The notes beneath the pieces are model-generated. The model saw only the letters and a program-made list of their open reading frames with translations. It made no database searches and was not told the origin of the DNA. Position numbers and translations under genes: made by a program. Shown here piece after piece: positions 1 to 11,629 of a stretch of DNA of 64,000 bases. Source of the stretch: Limnanthes douglasii subsp. nivea (taxonomy: Eukaryota > Streptophyta > Magnoliopsida > Brassicales > Limnanthaceae); the NCBI GenBank assembly GCA_036936605.1, contig JAUPFV010000001.1, forward strand, positions 120,846,771 to 120,910,770, read 5' to 3'. Positions within the stretch are counted from its first letter, which is position 1. The number at the start of each line of letters is the position of its first letter.

Positions 1-56
1 AAGTTCGAGGACTCCCCAGTTAATATGATGGGGTCAACAGTTTGGAGAGGATCACT

Positions 57-2035
57 TTAAGGAATTGGAAGAGGTTCTAATTTTGGTAGAGGATCATTAT
101 TCGATGATGGACTTGAAGATAAGGTAAGTGGGGAGGTTGGAATTTGACCTGAATTTTCTTTATCTTTATCTTCATCTTCATCTTCAATTGTAGCATCTTG
201 GGCTCCAGTGCCCTCGGAGATTTCTTGGATAGGCTCCAAAATAACTTGGTTTTTCTTGGGTTCTTTCTTCTTGATGGGCTGGACTGTTTTTCGAGGAAGG
301 GAAACTGAGGTGGTTGTTGCAGTGTTTTTTGAAGAGGATGGTTCTTGGTTAATAGCTAATCCCTCAGAGTCTGATTAAAGATCTTTGGTTGATACTTCTT
401 TTTCGGAATCATCCAAATTACTTTTGGCTCGGGAGCGCTTTGAAGGTAAATAACGATATCTTTCTTTTCAACTTGATCGAGGACTTCTTATTGAGAGGGA
501 GGAATCATCAACTCTTTCATAGTTAGCCTGTCGAGGGGTTTAGCCTCCAAAGTCGACTCTTGGCCAGATTGTTATTCATAAAGCAGAGGCGAAATTTGTT
601 TTCCCAGTTTTCTTTGGCCCATTCACTGAGTTTCGTGAAGACCTTCGTGGCACTTTCCACATAGTTAGCATAGGGTTTTGAAATTCCAGTTATGGCTGTG
701 CAAAATTTCGAGAAATAAAATTAGTAAATTATTGTACGAGGAAGATTAAAGTAAGAGTTGAGAGAATTACATCTGTTAATCCACAAAAGAGATAGTGTGT
801 GGATTCGAGGGGGTTGAATCAGACCCTATCTCCCAATGTACGGAGAAGAAGAGAAATTGTTTCCTCCATTTCTTGTCAGATTCGAGTAAGTCATTCACTA
901 TTTTTTGTCCTTGTCCAAAGGTTAGTGAGTAAAAAAGGAAAATGGATTTTTTTGCCAAGCTAGACAATCCGATGAGCTACTCTAAATAAAATTCGTTGCC
1001 AGAAATCCGAGAAGCCATGACACACGCCATGAGCGTGAACCGCATGTTTGGACCAGCTTGTGAAGGGCAGAGATCGATTTTGGCAAAGTATTCGATGAAG
1101 AACGGGTCTAAGGGATACCTTAGCCCCCAATTCATAATCTCTGTATAGATAATCAATTCATTGTCCTTAACGGATAAGGGAGTCTCATCTTCCACATGGA
1201 ATCTGATGGTAATGTACGAGGGGATGCACCATCGAGTTCTTAGCATGGCTTCTTCCGATGGCAAGAAATACTTGTAGGAGATATTGTGGAGCGTGACTTG
1301 ATGCTTGTTTTCGATGCCTCGGATGTTGTTGCCCATAATTGTGTCAAGTTCCAAAGGAGGAGTGATATCACCTTTGTACTTTAGGGAAATTCTCAAAGAT
1401 TTATCTTCGAAAATTGTCGGGGAGCTGTAGATACTTGACTAGATGAGGCCAATGAAGGACCATCAGATTTACTTTTCTCTATGTTGGGTATTTGTTTTGG
1501 CTCTACGTCAGGCTTTTCTGAGGCGATTGTTTTTCTTTTGTTTTTTAAGGATTCGTTTCTTGCTAATTGTACCTCCTCGTCAATTGTTGTAATTCTTGAA
1601 GGAGAGAATCGTGGACTTCCTTGCCCTGTCATCGAGGGGGTGGCTGGAAGGTCTGATCCAGAGGCATCAACTTTTCGAAGAGGATTATTGATTATTGGAG
1701 TTGGGTTATTTTGGGGTTCCGAAGAGGTTTCTTTAGCACGCTTACGTTCTTGAAAACTTTTATTTTCTTTGTGATGTCTTTTCCTTTTGCCAGAAGAATG
1801 CGTGTGATGTTTATCTTTACCCATGGATTTAGGGGACTGAGATTGGAAGTTTGGTTTTGACAAGAAATGTAGAAGGGTATGATGGCAGAAGAATTATCCG
1901 ATGGATGCCAGGAACCGTAAAAATTGTAACATGAGGTTTGGGTTGAGGCTCAACGTAGGTACCAACAACAAGTTTCTCTTCGAAGTTTTGACTAATAAAT
2001 AGCCACTCTGGAATTCGACGAGGCTTAGGGAGCAT
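57..2035 (-). pseudogene. antisense accessory gene of a Tat-like gypsy element
   Basis: This reverse-strand gene starts at ATG 2035 and ends at a stop at 57-59. It is relatively fresh. I see one in-frame TAG (near 976) and two single-base frame breaks (near 1860 and 1396). The product has an N-terminal segment, then a Lys/Arg/His-rich Ser-rich stretch that looks like a nuclear signal (about 1740-1830). A conserved globular block follows (780-1330), with landmarks WCIP, ETPL, ELIIY, NWGLRYPL and MASR. The C-terminal tail is acidic and Ser/Pro-rich. A candidate 75-base intron at 696-770 (GTAATT to GCACAG) sits about 22 residues after a Trp-Glu pair. The globular block is clearly related to the plus-strand gene at 44340-44830 and to a piece of the minus-strand gene near 29500. 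Function is unknown. Extra ORFs, some antisense, are known in Tat-lineage elements. Confidence 0.7.
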
Positions 2036-2100
2036 AAGCTAGCTTTCTCTCTCTCGAAAGTTTAGAACAAAATAATTTGGATTATAAATGAGAAAGGGAA

Positions 2101-2109
2101 GTATTTATA
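2101..2109 (-). promoter_or_regulatory. TATA box for the antisense gene
   Basis: On the minus strand the sequence reads CTATAAATACTTCCC about 70 bases upstream of the ATG at 2035. A GAGAGAGAAAGC tract follows just before the start codon. Comparable boxes lie upstream of the related genes (30422-30430, 43325-43334) and of the small element's antisense ORF (52254-52260). Confidence 0.55.
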
Positions 2110-2861
2110 GAAGCATATGGGCTTTTGGGGAGAGAGAGGCCTGGGGATATTTTCTTTTGTTTGTCTAGGGGTGTTATAAGTAATATAGGTGCATTTGTAT
2201 TCAATCAAGAACTGAGATAGAATGTGAAGAGGCAAAAGGTATGATGATAAACTTTGGGAAGTGTAATGATATCTCTAAAAATATTTGGTGACGAAATTTT
2301 TCCTAAGATGAAATCATTAAGGAAAATGTGGGAGATTGTTGATTGGGATATGAAAATTGAAATTGGGAAATTTGAAGGGATTTATTGGCAAAAGTTTTTG
2401 CGAAAAATGTTTAATTATAATCTAGTTTTTGCAATTAGTTAACCAAGAGTGGGGGACTACAACCAATTATACTTGCATGATTATCTTCGAAGAGGATACG
2501 ATTGTTTTCGAAGATGATACTTCGAGGGCACCAAAATGTCCACATGATTGTTTTTTATAAGATTATTGCGAGGGGATAAAAATTGATATTGGGCTACGTT
2601 CTAGTCTTTGCTAACAAATTGCAAGGATTGGGGGTGTATGAGTATTCTCGAGGAGGTAAAGTGTTACTAAAAGGTTTGGCGAAAATGATTGTTGTAGGAA
2701 AAATTTGAAGAGTAAGTTTACAAGGCAAAATGATTATGTTGAGGAGGACATAAAGTAATTTTCGAAGAAGTATTTTCTGAGGAAAATTAGAAGATAAGAA
2801 GAAATTCGAAGGCTTCATCACACTCCTTGTAAAAATATTTTTAACAAGGACTGTGGACTAC

Positions 2862-3207
2862 TGATAAGGAAGAATAAAAGACAATGGGGAAATTGCAAAG
2901 AAACAACAAAGTTAGGGAGAAATTGTAAAGTAAATATTGAAATATGATTAATTGTAATTAAACAATAAAAGTAAGGGTCAAGTTTGTAATTAAGAGATAG
3001 TTAGGCCCGTGGGGCCCATCAATAGTATTATAGAAGGACCCCACCAGATTTGGGAAATGTGGTTTATTATTATAAAATACTTTCTCTCTCTATGTTTGTT
3101 GACTTTCTCTCTCTACAGTTTTAGTAGTCAAGAAGTTGTATTCACGAATTAATCCCTTTAAGTATAGGTTGATACTGAAAACTCCTCCTTAAGTTCATAT
3201 CTCATCA
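2862..3207 (+). repeat. 3' LTR of the left-edge gypsy element
   Basis: The LTR begins TGATAAGG directly after the purine-rich GGACTAC and ends ...CTCATCA. These are inverted TGAT/ATCA-type ends like the other two gypsy-type LTR pairs in the window. It holds TATAAAATAC near 3070 followed by CTCTCTCT tracts, as expected for a promoter-bearing LTR. The partner LTR lies outside the window, so the exact right end is inferred. Confidence 0.6.
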
Positions 3208-3911
3208 ATCTCTATTGATGATCATATATTTTATTTTAGGTACCCTTATGTATTCCTTGATAGGAGTGTCACTAACTACCAAAGTCATTTGTTGCTCATC
3301 TATCCTAATTGCATCTTTGGTTTGAAGCTTTTTACAATAATTATTTTTATGACCCAAATGATGGAAGTAAGTACAGTAGGAAGGTAAGTTTCTATAACTA
3401 TTTTCCAACCAACAACCATCATTACCACTGAATCCAACCTAAACTTTGTACAACAGGTTCTTAATAATATCTAGTTCTATCTAAATATAACATGTATTAT
3501 GTTTAACTATGTGTATTTCAGGAATCAAGGTGTTCAAAGGATGACCTATAGCTGATGATGTAGTCCTAATATCACTATCACTATATAGAAATTCTAGCAT
3601 ATTAGCTAGCATAATCCACACAGGTGTTATAAGGCATTCATATTTAAGGATAAATGCTAGAGTTCATTTTAACAACCCCATAGAGTATTGCTATATAGAC
3701 CATATATTCTTGGACAAAGTTTACACAGGTCTTATTTTTGAAAAAAATATACCAAAATATGTTTGGCATCCTAGTTAGACACATTGACAGGGCTAGCAAA
3801 TTTAAAAGAAACCACGAAATTCTTAACGATGATGAGTTTAGGCATAGCTTTTGTGAATTTGCCTACTAATGTTAGTTTAGAAGATAGTATCATCTTTTCT
3901 TTGTCTTGCAT
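3205..3911 (-). pseudogene. LINE ORF1-like (DUF4283 plus zinc knuckle) relic
   Basis: The minus-strand translation from ATG 3911 begins with LVGKFTKAMPKL, the start of the DUF4283 domain seen in plant LINE ORF1 and related proteins. A DAKHILV segment and a PVWI-like segment follow. The domain ends in ENSYRNLPSYCTYFHHLGHK plus a terminal Cys, which is a CCHC zinc knuckle with its second Cys changed to Phe. Several stops and frame shifts separate these pieces. No LINE reverse transcriptase was seen, so this is a fragment, probably cut by the insertion of the neighbouring LTR element at about 3207. Confidence 0.65.
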
Positions 3912-4850
3912 ATTGTATTGTATTGATAAAGTAGTGACTGATTAGCTTTATTTCTCGTATCAACATCTGAAACAATATTTTAAAGGTGATGATTTTTTGA
4001 GAGTTTTATATCTTTTTGTAGGCCGGAAGTATTGAGAATTTATTGTTCATTATGTATCTCTTTCTTGTTTCCAGTATTAGTGCTCTATTTTATACAGATT
4101 TGAATGTTGATGAATCTCTAAGATTTTATTTTTTATTTGAAGATTTGACCTTATCTTGAATTGAAATAATTAATATGATCGCAATTCTAAATATGGCAAG
4201 CAGCCCGATATTAGAAGAAATAATTGATGGTTAGATAACTATATTATTGAATATTTCTTGTTGTATTCTTAAACCGTCTCTAGAGCATCATTCTGTCTCA
4301 ACAATTAAATATATTTGTAATAAAATTTAGATAAAAAACAAAATGTAGATCAATAGTAAAATTAATATGAATATAAAATATAAGGTTTAACGTTACATGA
4401 TCAAAACATACGTATCCGCCTGTTACAATCTCAAAACAGGTCATTCGCTCGACGATAAAATCTAATAATTATATGCCCGCATATATGAAAAAATAATACA
4501 GGTTATAGATATTAATAATTGTCAAAATATTTATATCTATAAAGTTTAGATATAAAATCTAGTTTCTTATAAATAACATACTAGTTTTTTAATTGTAGGT
4601 GATATATTTTATACCTCTATAAATAAAGTTAATTAAAAAATAAGTATTACTCTCCTAATTATCATTGAACATTATTTGGAGTTATATTTTGCGATCCATA
4701 TTAGATTTCAGATACCCAACCAGATTTAAATAAGCATAATTATAATCACTGAATTGTCGGCGTCTATGAAAAATGACTCGTATCCAAGAGTTTCTCACTA
4801 TAAAAAAGTAAAAAACAAAAAACTATGAAAAGAGAGAGGTATTAATAGAA
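3912..4850. other. AT-rich stretch without recognised content
   Basis: I see no coding block, tRNA-like element or clear repeat boundary here. The 5' end and LTR of the following T1 gypsy relic should lie in or near this stretch, but I could not define them. Confidence 0.4.
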
Positions 4851-5519
4851 AATTTGGAGAAGAAGAAAACTATGTATGTTTACATGAACGATACTGGTGA
4901 AGGAGTAGGTGAGCAAGAACCACATATAACGACTGTTCATATGGTCGACTTCAAGCGGGTAGCAAGGGAACTAGGCGAGGAACTAGTCAAAATTATGCAG
5001 GAAATAATGTACACCACTCCTCACCTAAAAGTAAAACAATAATTCAGCACCCTGAAAATGATGTTGAAAAGAAGGATAGAGAAGAAAACTATAAAATTAA
5101 CTCCATGATCACCATGATCAAGGATCCTCCAACAAAATTAGGAGGCGTAGGTGTTATCATCACATTCAGAGTCGAAAGAAAAACATATGATAGGAGAAAA
5201 TAAGAATACAACTTGGAGCATTAGGTAGCACAAGATAAAAACGGGTCCAAAGATCACGATTATATTCGACATAAAGAACAACAAGCTTCTCCATTACGGT
5301 TTGGAATTAATCAGAAGCACCAACAAATTTCTACGACCCAACAAAGAGCTCTACTGAATCTTCAATCAACATAAATAACCCAACTAGGAATTCCACCAAA
5401 TTTCCAAGCCTCGACGACTCAGCCATAGAGTTATCCGAACTACTAACATTACCAAACACCCCTAATGCAACATCAATACCACACATTTATTCTATCCTCA
5501 CACACAAAAATATCCTAAG

Positions 5520-6780
5520 AATTTGACTTTTTTACAAGAATGAACAACAACAAATACGTACCACATCCACTATTTATGGGTCAATAAAACCCTTTGGGTC
5601 CACACTCTTCTACCTATCAAATATTTATTATGCTCCAGAAACCCTAGAACATTATCTTGATGGGTTTTTACCAACTTTTCAAAACCATATTAGGTATCGA
5701 TCAACCAAGAATATTGTTTTATAAGAAAAATTTATAAACCTAATAATTTTACTAACATTGACAATAATGAATTTCAGGGTCAATCTCCATTTGCACTAAA
5801 TGTCAAATTTACCGCAAAAAATTAAGAATCACAAGATGGATCATTTCAATGAATAAAGGGTATGAATCATCGTGTGAATCAATTTAAAAGCAATATGTTA
5901 AGGTAAACGAGAGTGAATGTCAATATGAATTGCATGACATTTGTCCTCACACTAAGAGAAAATGTTTTTATATGTTTCAGTGAGCTTCCAACGACATGTA
6001 TTACAAGATTCAAGATACTATAAAAATATTTTTGAATCACTTAATAGCATCAAAATTAATGAAATAAGATGGTGACTAAATCATTTAATGTAAAAAAGGT
6101 AAAAAAATCTTAAAAGAATATATTCTAAGGTTTGAAGAAACTAATATTGAACTGTATGACTGCCATGATTTAATACTTTTTGTTTCGTATTGACAAGAAA
6201 TACTGCAAGGACCTGTGGAAAAAATTATTATGAAAAATAAGTTCGTTACTTTCGGAGATTTATTAGCACAAGTGAAACGCTACATTAGGGTAAATGAAAT
6301 TGAAAAATCAAGGGTTGATGAAGGTATTAACATTCCATCAGCATACCCAATGAGAAATACAATAAATAACAAATTACATACCATCGCACAAGGTAACTCT
6401 CAGTCGCTCAGTGAGTATTTTAAGAAAATAACATCAAAGGATCATCTCGATGAAAACAAAACAACCACAGCTCTCAAGGAAGGTATAAAATAAATTTCAG
6501 CAACAACCAAAGGAATAAGTGCCCAACTAGAAGCATGTACACTTAACTGACGAGAATATAGGGAAACTTATAAAACAAAATATACACACGCAACTATTAA
6601 AGGCTAAAAAAATTCAAAGCCCTCCAGATAATAGAGATAAAGGTAACCATTGCAAATTTTATGGTGATTCAGCTCATATACAAGTAATTATTACTCTCCA
6701 CATCATAAAATGCGCAACATGATTGATGAAGGAAAACTTTCAAAAAACAATTCAAAAATAAAAGCATGTATGAAACAAGG
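5520..6780 (+). pseudogene. T1 gag relic
   Basis: Short translated blocks match the Ty3/gypsy gag pattern. A typical capsid C-terminal stretch (FGDLLAQVKRYIRVNE at about 6250-6300) corresponds to the equivalent part of T4 (LLAQVEKHILIEE near 63890). Near 6640-6740 a degenerate zinc-knuckle context (HCKFYGDSAH) leads into an LI-EGKL-like tail as in other Tat gag proteins. There are many stops. It would have encoded the capsid/nucleocapsid polyprotein. Confidence 0.5.
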
Positions 6781-7539
6781 GAAGCTGATGATGACGGATG
6801 CGAGTAATCAAAGAATGAACGACTGAGATAAGAAAGAGCAAAAGAGTAAAAAACTTTAGAATAAAATGTAATCTTTATGGATGAAGAAGATCAATATTTG
6901 GATTACGATCTGAATAGAAACTGCGTGTGTGTGTCATTAATGGAGAATATTCAGCTTATATGATAAAAAAAATATCTAGGAAAATATATATTGGGGATCT
7001 AGGGAGTGCCAAAATGCACCATTTATATAGGAACCCTATCTTATATTGGCGTTTTATGGCGACAGCCTAAGAGAAGTGATGGGGCCTCATGAACATACAA
7101 TATTAATCAATGTAAAACTTGTCGGAGTGGAAGTCAAGTGAGTAATAAAAGTCATGGCAAGTTCAACCAATATCGTATATAAAATAATGAAAGGTGTTCC
7201 ATAGTTGATCCATATAAAAAGAACTTTGATAAAATTTATAAAGTGGATTCACAAGTGATATGAGAGTTTAACATGTATGAGTAATCAAAAGAAACCATAA
7301 GACATTTCGGGAGTGTCATACAACTTATTTGGCTCGCAAACAACATGAGCAATATCAATCAGAGGGGGCTCGATCATGGATGATCCCGTCGAAGCCTCCT
7401 TATTTAATAGAGCTTAGATGAGATATAGAAAGCATAAAAACAGAATGAGAGAAGATATTATGGCTCGGTCGAGACATCCATATAATATTAATGTATAAAT
7501 TACTTAAACCTTTGTAGAATAATCTTAATTTTTTTGTTG

Positions 7540-10110
7540 ATGCTCAAGATGTTACAAGGATTCCACCCAAAGTCATATTGCATATAATATTCATCAATAA
7601 TATTTTTCAACTAAAAAAATAAATTAAATTTCGTATTCACAACGTAGTGTTTAAAAACATTAGTTGAAGAGTTGGAAAAAATAATTTTTGTATGATATAT
7701 ATTTGGAGAAGTTACTATCAGATGTGGTTAGACAACCTAGTATTGGAAAAAGAAAGAATGACAAGTAGAAAATGTGCGTAGATTTACACTTCTCAAAAGG
7801 CTTGTCCCAAGACCATTTCTCGATGCCAAAATTATATCAATTGGTAGATGCAACTTTAGGAAATAGGATAATTTTTTTATGGATCCTTTTTCCAGATATA
7901 ATCAACTCAAATACACGAGGATGATCATAAACATGCCACTTTCATAACCGATAGGGGCCTTTATTGTAATAAGTTAATGTAATTTGACTTGAAAAATACA
8001 GGACCCACATATCAACGTGTAAACAAGATCTTTCCAAACCAACTCAGCTAAAACCTTAAAGCATACATAAATGATATTTAAGTCAGGAAAAGTAAGTTGA
8101 ATAACATTCAAATGACTTGACTGATAAGTTTTCCACCCTATATAAGGTCACTTTGAAGTTAAACCCGGAGAAGACACCACTCAACTTTTAAATTTACCTA
8201 CAATACATCTCCAATAAGTCTGAATGAAATACATATCTTAACATAAAGATTGATAGCTCTTAACATATATATGTCTTAATTGTCAGGCAAGTGCTAGTCT
8301 TTCTTTCAAGAACTATAGGGCTCTGTAAAATTTCGTTGGACTTCGACATGCAAGGAATAATTCAACAATAAACAAATTTTTTACTTCTTAAAAAAATTTA
8401 CAATGGTGAATCGGAGAAAATTGTTGTTTCCTCATAATCACAATATTGATTACTTCATAATCGCAATATTGATAAGAGAGGAAAAACCTAAATCAGAACC
8501 AATATACTATATAAGTAAATGTCTGTTTAAGTGTTAAAACCAAGTATTTACAACTCAAAAATCACTGGTGAGGGTCTCTCGACTATCCCATTTTCTTTCA
8601 TTTAGTCCTTCGACTATAAAATCACCGGTGAGGGTCCATGGACTTTGAAAAATCTATAAATTTAGTCCCTGAATCTAAGAAAAAAACCCCAAATCAGGGA
8701 CTAAATTTATAGATTTTTGCAAAGTCCAGGGACGCTCACCGGTGATTTTAAAGTCGAAGGACTAAATGAAAGAAAATGGGGTAGTCGAGGGACCCTCACC
8801 GGTGATTTTTTAGTCGAGTGACTAAATGAAAGAAAATGTGATAGTCAATGGACTATTTCCTGATTTAAGCGTTCAATCTCACATAAGATCATTAAAACAT
8901 GGTCTCCATTAAAAATGTTATGCAAAAAACAAAATATGTCATGCATACTAACCAGATGATTAGTAGAGTTGGAGGAATATGACATCCAGTACGAGCCGAG
9001 AACAACAATCAAAGCTTATACCTTAATAGACTTCTTAGCAGAATTTCAATATGAAAGGCCTATTGCTTTGAAATAGAAATCTGAACCCACATGAAAGATT
9101 AATATGGATGAAGGAAGTAATAGTCAAGGATCATGGATAGTTATTCAATTGATATAACCAACTAGAAACGGTCTCAATGAGTCTATTAAGTTTGGCTTTG
9201 CAACATCAAATAAGGAAGCAAAATATAAACAAGTTATAACAAGTCTTCGACTATAAATGTTTTGTAGAGCTAAAGAGTCCAAATTTTCATACACTTACAG
9301 TTGGAAATCTATCAAGTATTAGGTCAAATCGAGTAAAAAAATAGAGAACACCATCTAATACTTAAATAAATTGTGCAAGGTGACATTTTTCTAATAGGTA
9401 AACTTTGAGCAGGCACCAAGAGAAAAAAATATAGACACAAATACCTTAACATCTTTAGCTTATACGACATATGAAGTAAAATTTATCTTTCAAGATAAAC
9501 CATCAATCACATTTCCTAACATATTCTTATCCACAATCTCAACTTCATGTGTTATAGTAAATGAAGGAGAACAAAAAGAAAAAGATTGGAAAACCTCAAT
9601 CATAAAATATTTATGCCAAAGAGTATTATTTGATAGCAAGATGAAGGTAAAGACAAAAAATGAAATCAATTAAATTTGTGTGGATTTCGGATTCACTATA
9701 CAACAAAGTTTTACCAAACCCCTACTTAGGTGTGTCGAGCTATAAGAAGTAACATTTATGTTTGAAAATATTCATGACGGAGAAAGAAGTGCACACTACT
9801 TATATAAAACCTTAAAAAAAAGAACTTTTCTTCAAGATTATTATTTGACCACGATAATAGATAATTTAAATTAAAGTTAAGTATTGTGATATATGCTGAT
9901 GATTCTTCAACTCTATCAAAATCCCGACCGTTCTTTTAGAAATAATATTGTAGATAATTCCATTTGACATATGGGCATAGACATTATGGGGCCTTTTCCC
10001 AAATAACCTCGAGAAAACACATTTCTAATAGTAGCAATAAACTACTTCTCAAACTAGGAAGAGGCTCAAGCATTGACAAATGCCATGACAAAGAAATGAA
10101 TTAGCTTCCT
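7540..10110 (+). pseudogene. T1 pol relic (RT, RNase H, integrase)
   Basis: From about 7540, DAQDVTRIPP parallels the RT N-terminus of T2 (17110). Next comes a block near 7755 (KMCVDLHFSKGLSQDHFSMP) that is recognisably the gypsy motif CVDFTDLNKACPKD in decayed form. TYQRVNKIF lies near 8010. An RNase H segment surrounds the MITE at 8500-9000, with EEYDIQYEPR-like coding near 8970. The sequence GIDIMGPFP, the first catalytic Asp region of a gypsy integrase, is at about 9970. Stops occur every few dozen codons, so the polyprotein cannot be made. Confidence 0.6.
8557..8851. repeat. hairpin MITE inserted in T1 pol
   Basis: Two arms, about 8557-8671 and 8695-8811, are near-perfect reverse complements around a 23-base spacer. 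Each arm is built from the module CACCGGTGAGGGTCC...GACTA, and the right side carries an extra partial module up to about 8851. The left side lacks the matching extra module, so the left end may be truncated. I could not find a target duplication. It has no coding capacity. Confidence 0.75.
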
Positions 10111-10139
10111 AGAAACAAACATGTGTTGCTGCTAAGCAT

Positions 10140-11620
10140 TACTATTTATAACAATAACAATATTAATAAATATAGTTTAAATTACAACACAATTAAGTTT
10201 CAAATATTTAGACTACAGAAAGCAACATACAGATTTTTCAATCTTTAATAATGTTTGTTACCCTATAGTATTGTTTCTTAGAAGGTTATATTTGGGTGTG
10301 TATCGTAACATGATCGTATAATGAAGTCATCTAACTTCGAATCTTTGAGGAAACTATTTTTGGTCAAATTGAATAAATAGTTGGTATTGGTTTGTTCAAT
10401 TGAATTGGAACCTGCCATAACAAATAAGATTGCGATTACAACATAGTTTTACTTACATTACAAAATGATTATTGCTCACGAATATCTTTTCTTCTGGTGA
10501 TATGAAGTTGAAAATCTTTGAGAAATTAGTAAGTTCAACACCTAGTAGATAAAATCTTGGTATGATGCATTCAAACAATGTCACAATGACAAAATAAATA
10601 TTGAGAATCGTCATCCAGTTCTCAAAATTGGCAACTTGAAATAAGCAATCGAACCTAACTAGTTTAATATTTATTTTTTTGTATGTACCGTAAACTCGGT
10701 CATATAAAAGAAAGTCTAATCGGATTTCTTTCATCAATAGTCGTGTCGCATGTGGTCACAAATCTTGATCTCTAAAATAAGAGTTCGCAATAGCCGTAAA
10801 ACCAAAATAACTATCAATTCGTACATCTGTTATCGCAAAAATATATAATGCATGTACCAATATATAGTTACAATATAACAAATTTTAAGTTGACAAGTTA
10901 AGTTATTTATTACGTTTCGACAGTTATGCATCTACAAAGGTTTATTTTTTTGGACGAGCTCACTATTTTGGTTTGACCGGATTATGTTTATAGTGTGTGT
11001 AACTGTTTCTGTGGTCATTGATGTGATAAAGTTCTCGGTTTGTTCGATGAGTTACTCAAAATAAGATTTATCTCATTTGGTCGAACTAGCTTTAAGCATT
11101 TTTTCTTCACGTCTTTTTATCTTGACCGGTTCTTTGGGTGGAATAACTTGAATTACTTTTACATTATGTAATTCAAGAACCTTCATTATGATATAAAGCC
11201 TCAACTCCCGATCATAATTGGTGAGGATTATTTTTAATTAAAGGGTATTCTTGGAAAAAGTTTTATCTTTATAAGGTATTTATTTTTAGAGTGATTGATA
11301 GAGAGATAAAATAGATGTATCCTATCTATTAAGTGTTCTTTAAAAATCAATCCCCCACTAAATGAGGTTGGTTGGAGTCTTTATACTTGTTTTATGACCC
11401 ATGGGCCTTTCAGGCCGGACTTTGGATTTGAGTCAATATTCAAAGCCCAATACCTAAATGGGTTAGCACACAGCTAAGTCATGATTTACTTAGTTTTATT
11501 GTTCATTTTAGGTTTGGTGCAATACATGTCCGAATTAACCCTTCAGTTTGGACCGTAATACCCTTCCAAAATTATCCGAACCTATTAATAATCACGGGCT
11601 AAACTACTTATTTTAAAACA
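10140..11620. other. unassigned stretch with one 94-codon minus-strand ORF
   Basis: A 94-codon open frame lies on the minus strand at 10453-10737. Its product is hydrophobic and rich in Phe and Ile, and I do not recognise it. By position it could be the remains of the T1 antisense gene, but I see none of the landmarks of the related genes. The rest shows no motif I can support. Confidence 0.35.
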
Positions 11621-11629
11621 TTCTCCATG

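Larger units (their letters stand above)
1..3207 (+). mobile_element. 3' part of a Tat-like Ty3/gypsy LTR retrotransposon
   Basis: The window starts inside an LTR element whose sense strand is plus. Visible parts are an antisense gene on the minus strand (57-2035), a spacer, a short purine-rich tract ending GGACTAC at about 2845-2861, and a 3' LTR starting TGATAAGG. The order of antisense gene, spacer, polypurine tract and LTR matches the two better-preserved gypsy elements further right (T2 and T3), whose polymerase genes are readable. No gag or pol is in view here, so the lineage call rests on that layout and on the homologous antisense protein. The element appears to have landed in a LINE ORF1 relic, whose reading frame stops exactly at the LTR edge. 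Confidence 0.7.
4850..10130 (+). mobile_element. T1: heavily decayed Tat-like gypsy element
   Basis: Gag, reverse transcriptase, RNase H and integrase remnants occur in gypsy order on the plus strand, each broken by many stops and shifts. LTRs, primer site and polypurine tract were not found. The damage is much heavier than in T3, which suggests an older insertion. A hairpin MITE (8557-8851) has landed in the RNase H region. Confidence 0.65.

Noticed and set aside
2440..2465. A second polypurine tract (GTGGGGGACTAC) in the left-edge element
   Set aside because: It resembles the tract before the LTR, but no LTR-like TG start follows. It could be a leftover duplication, with no further support.
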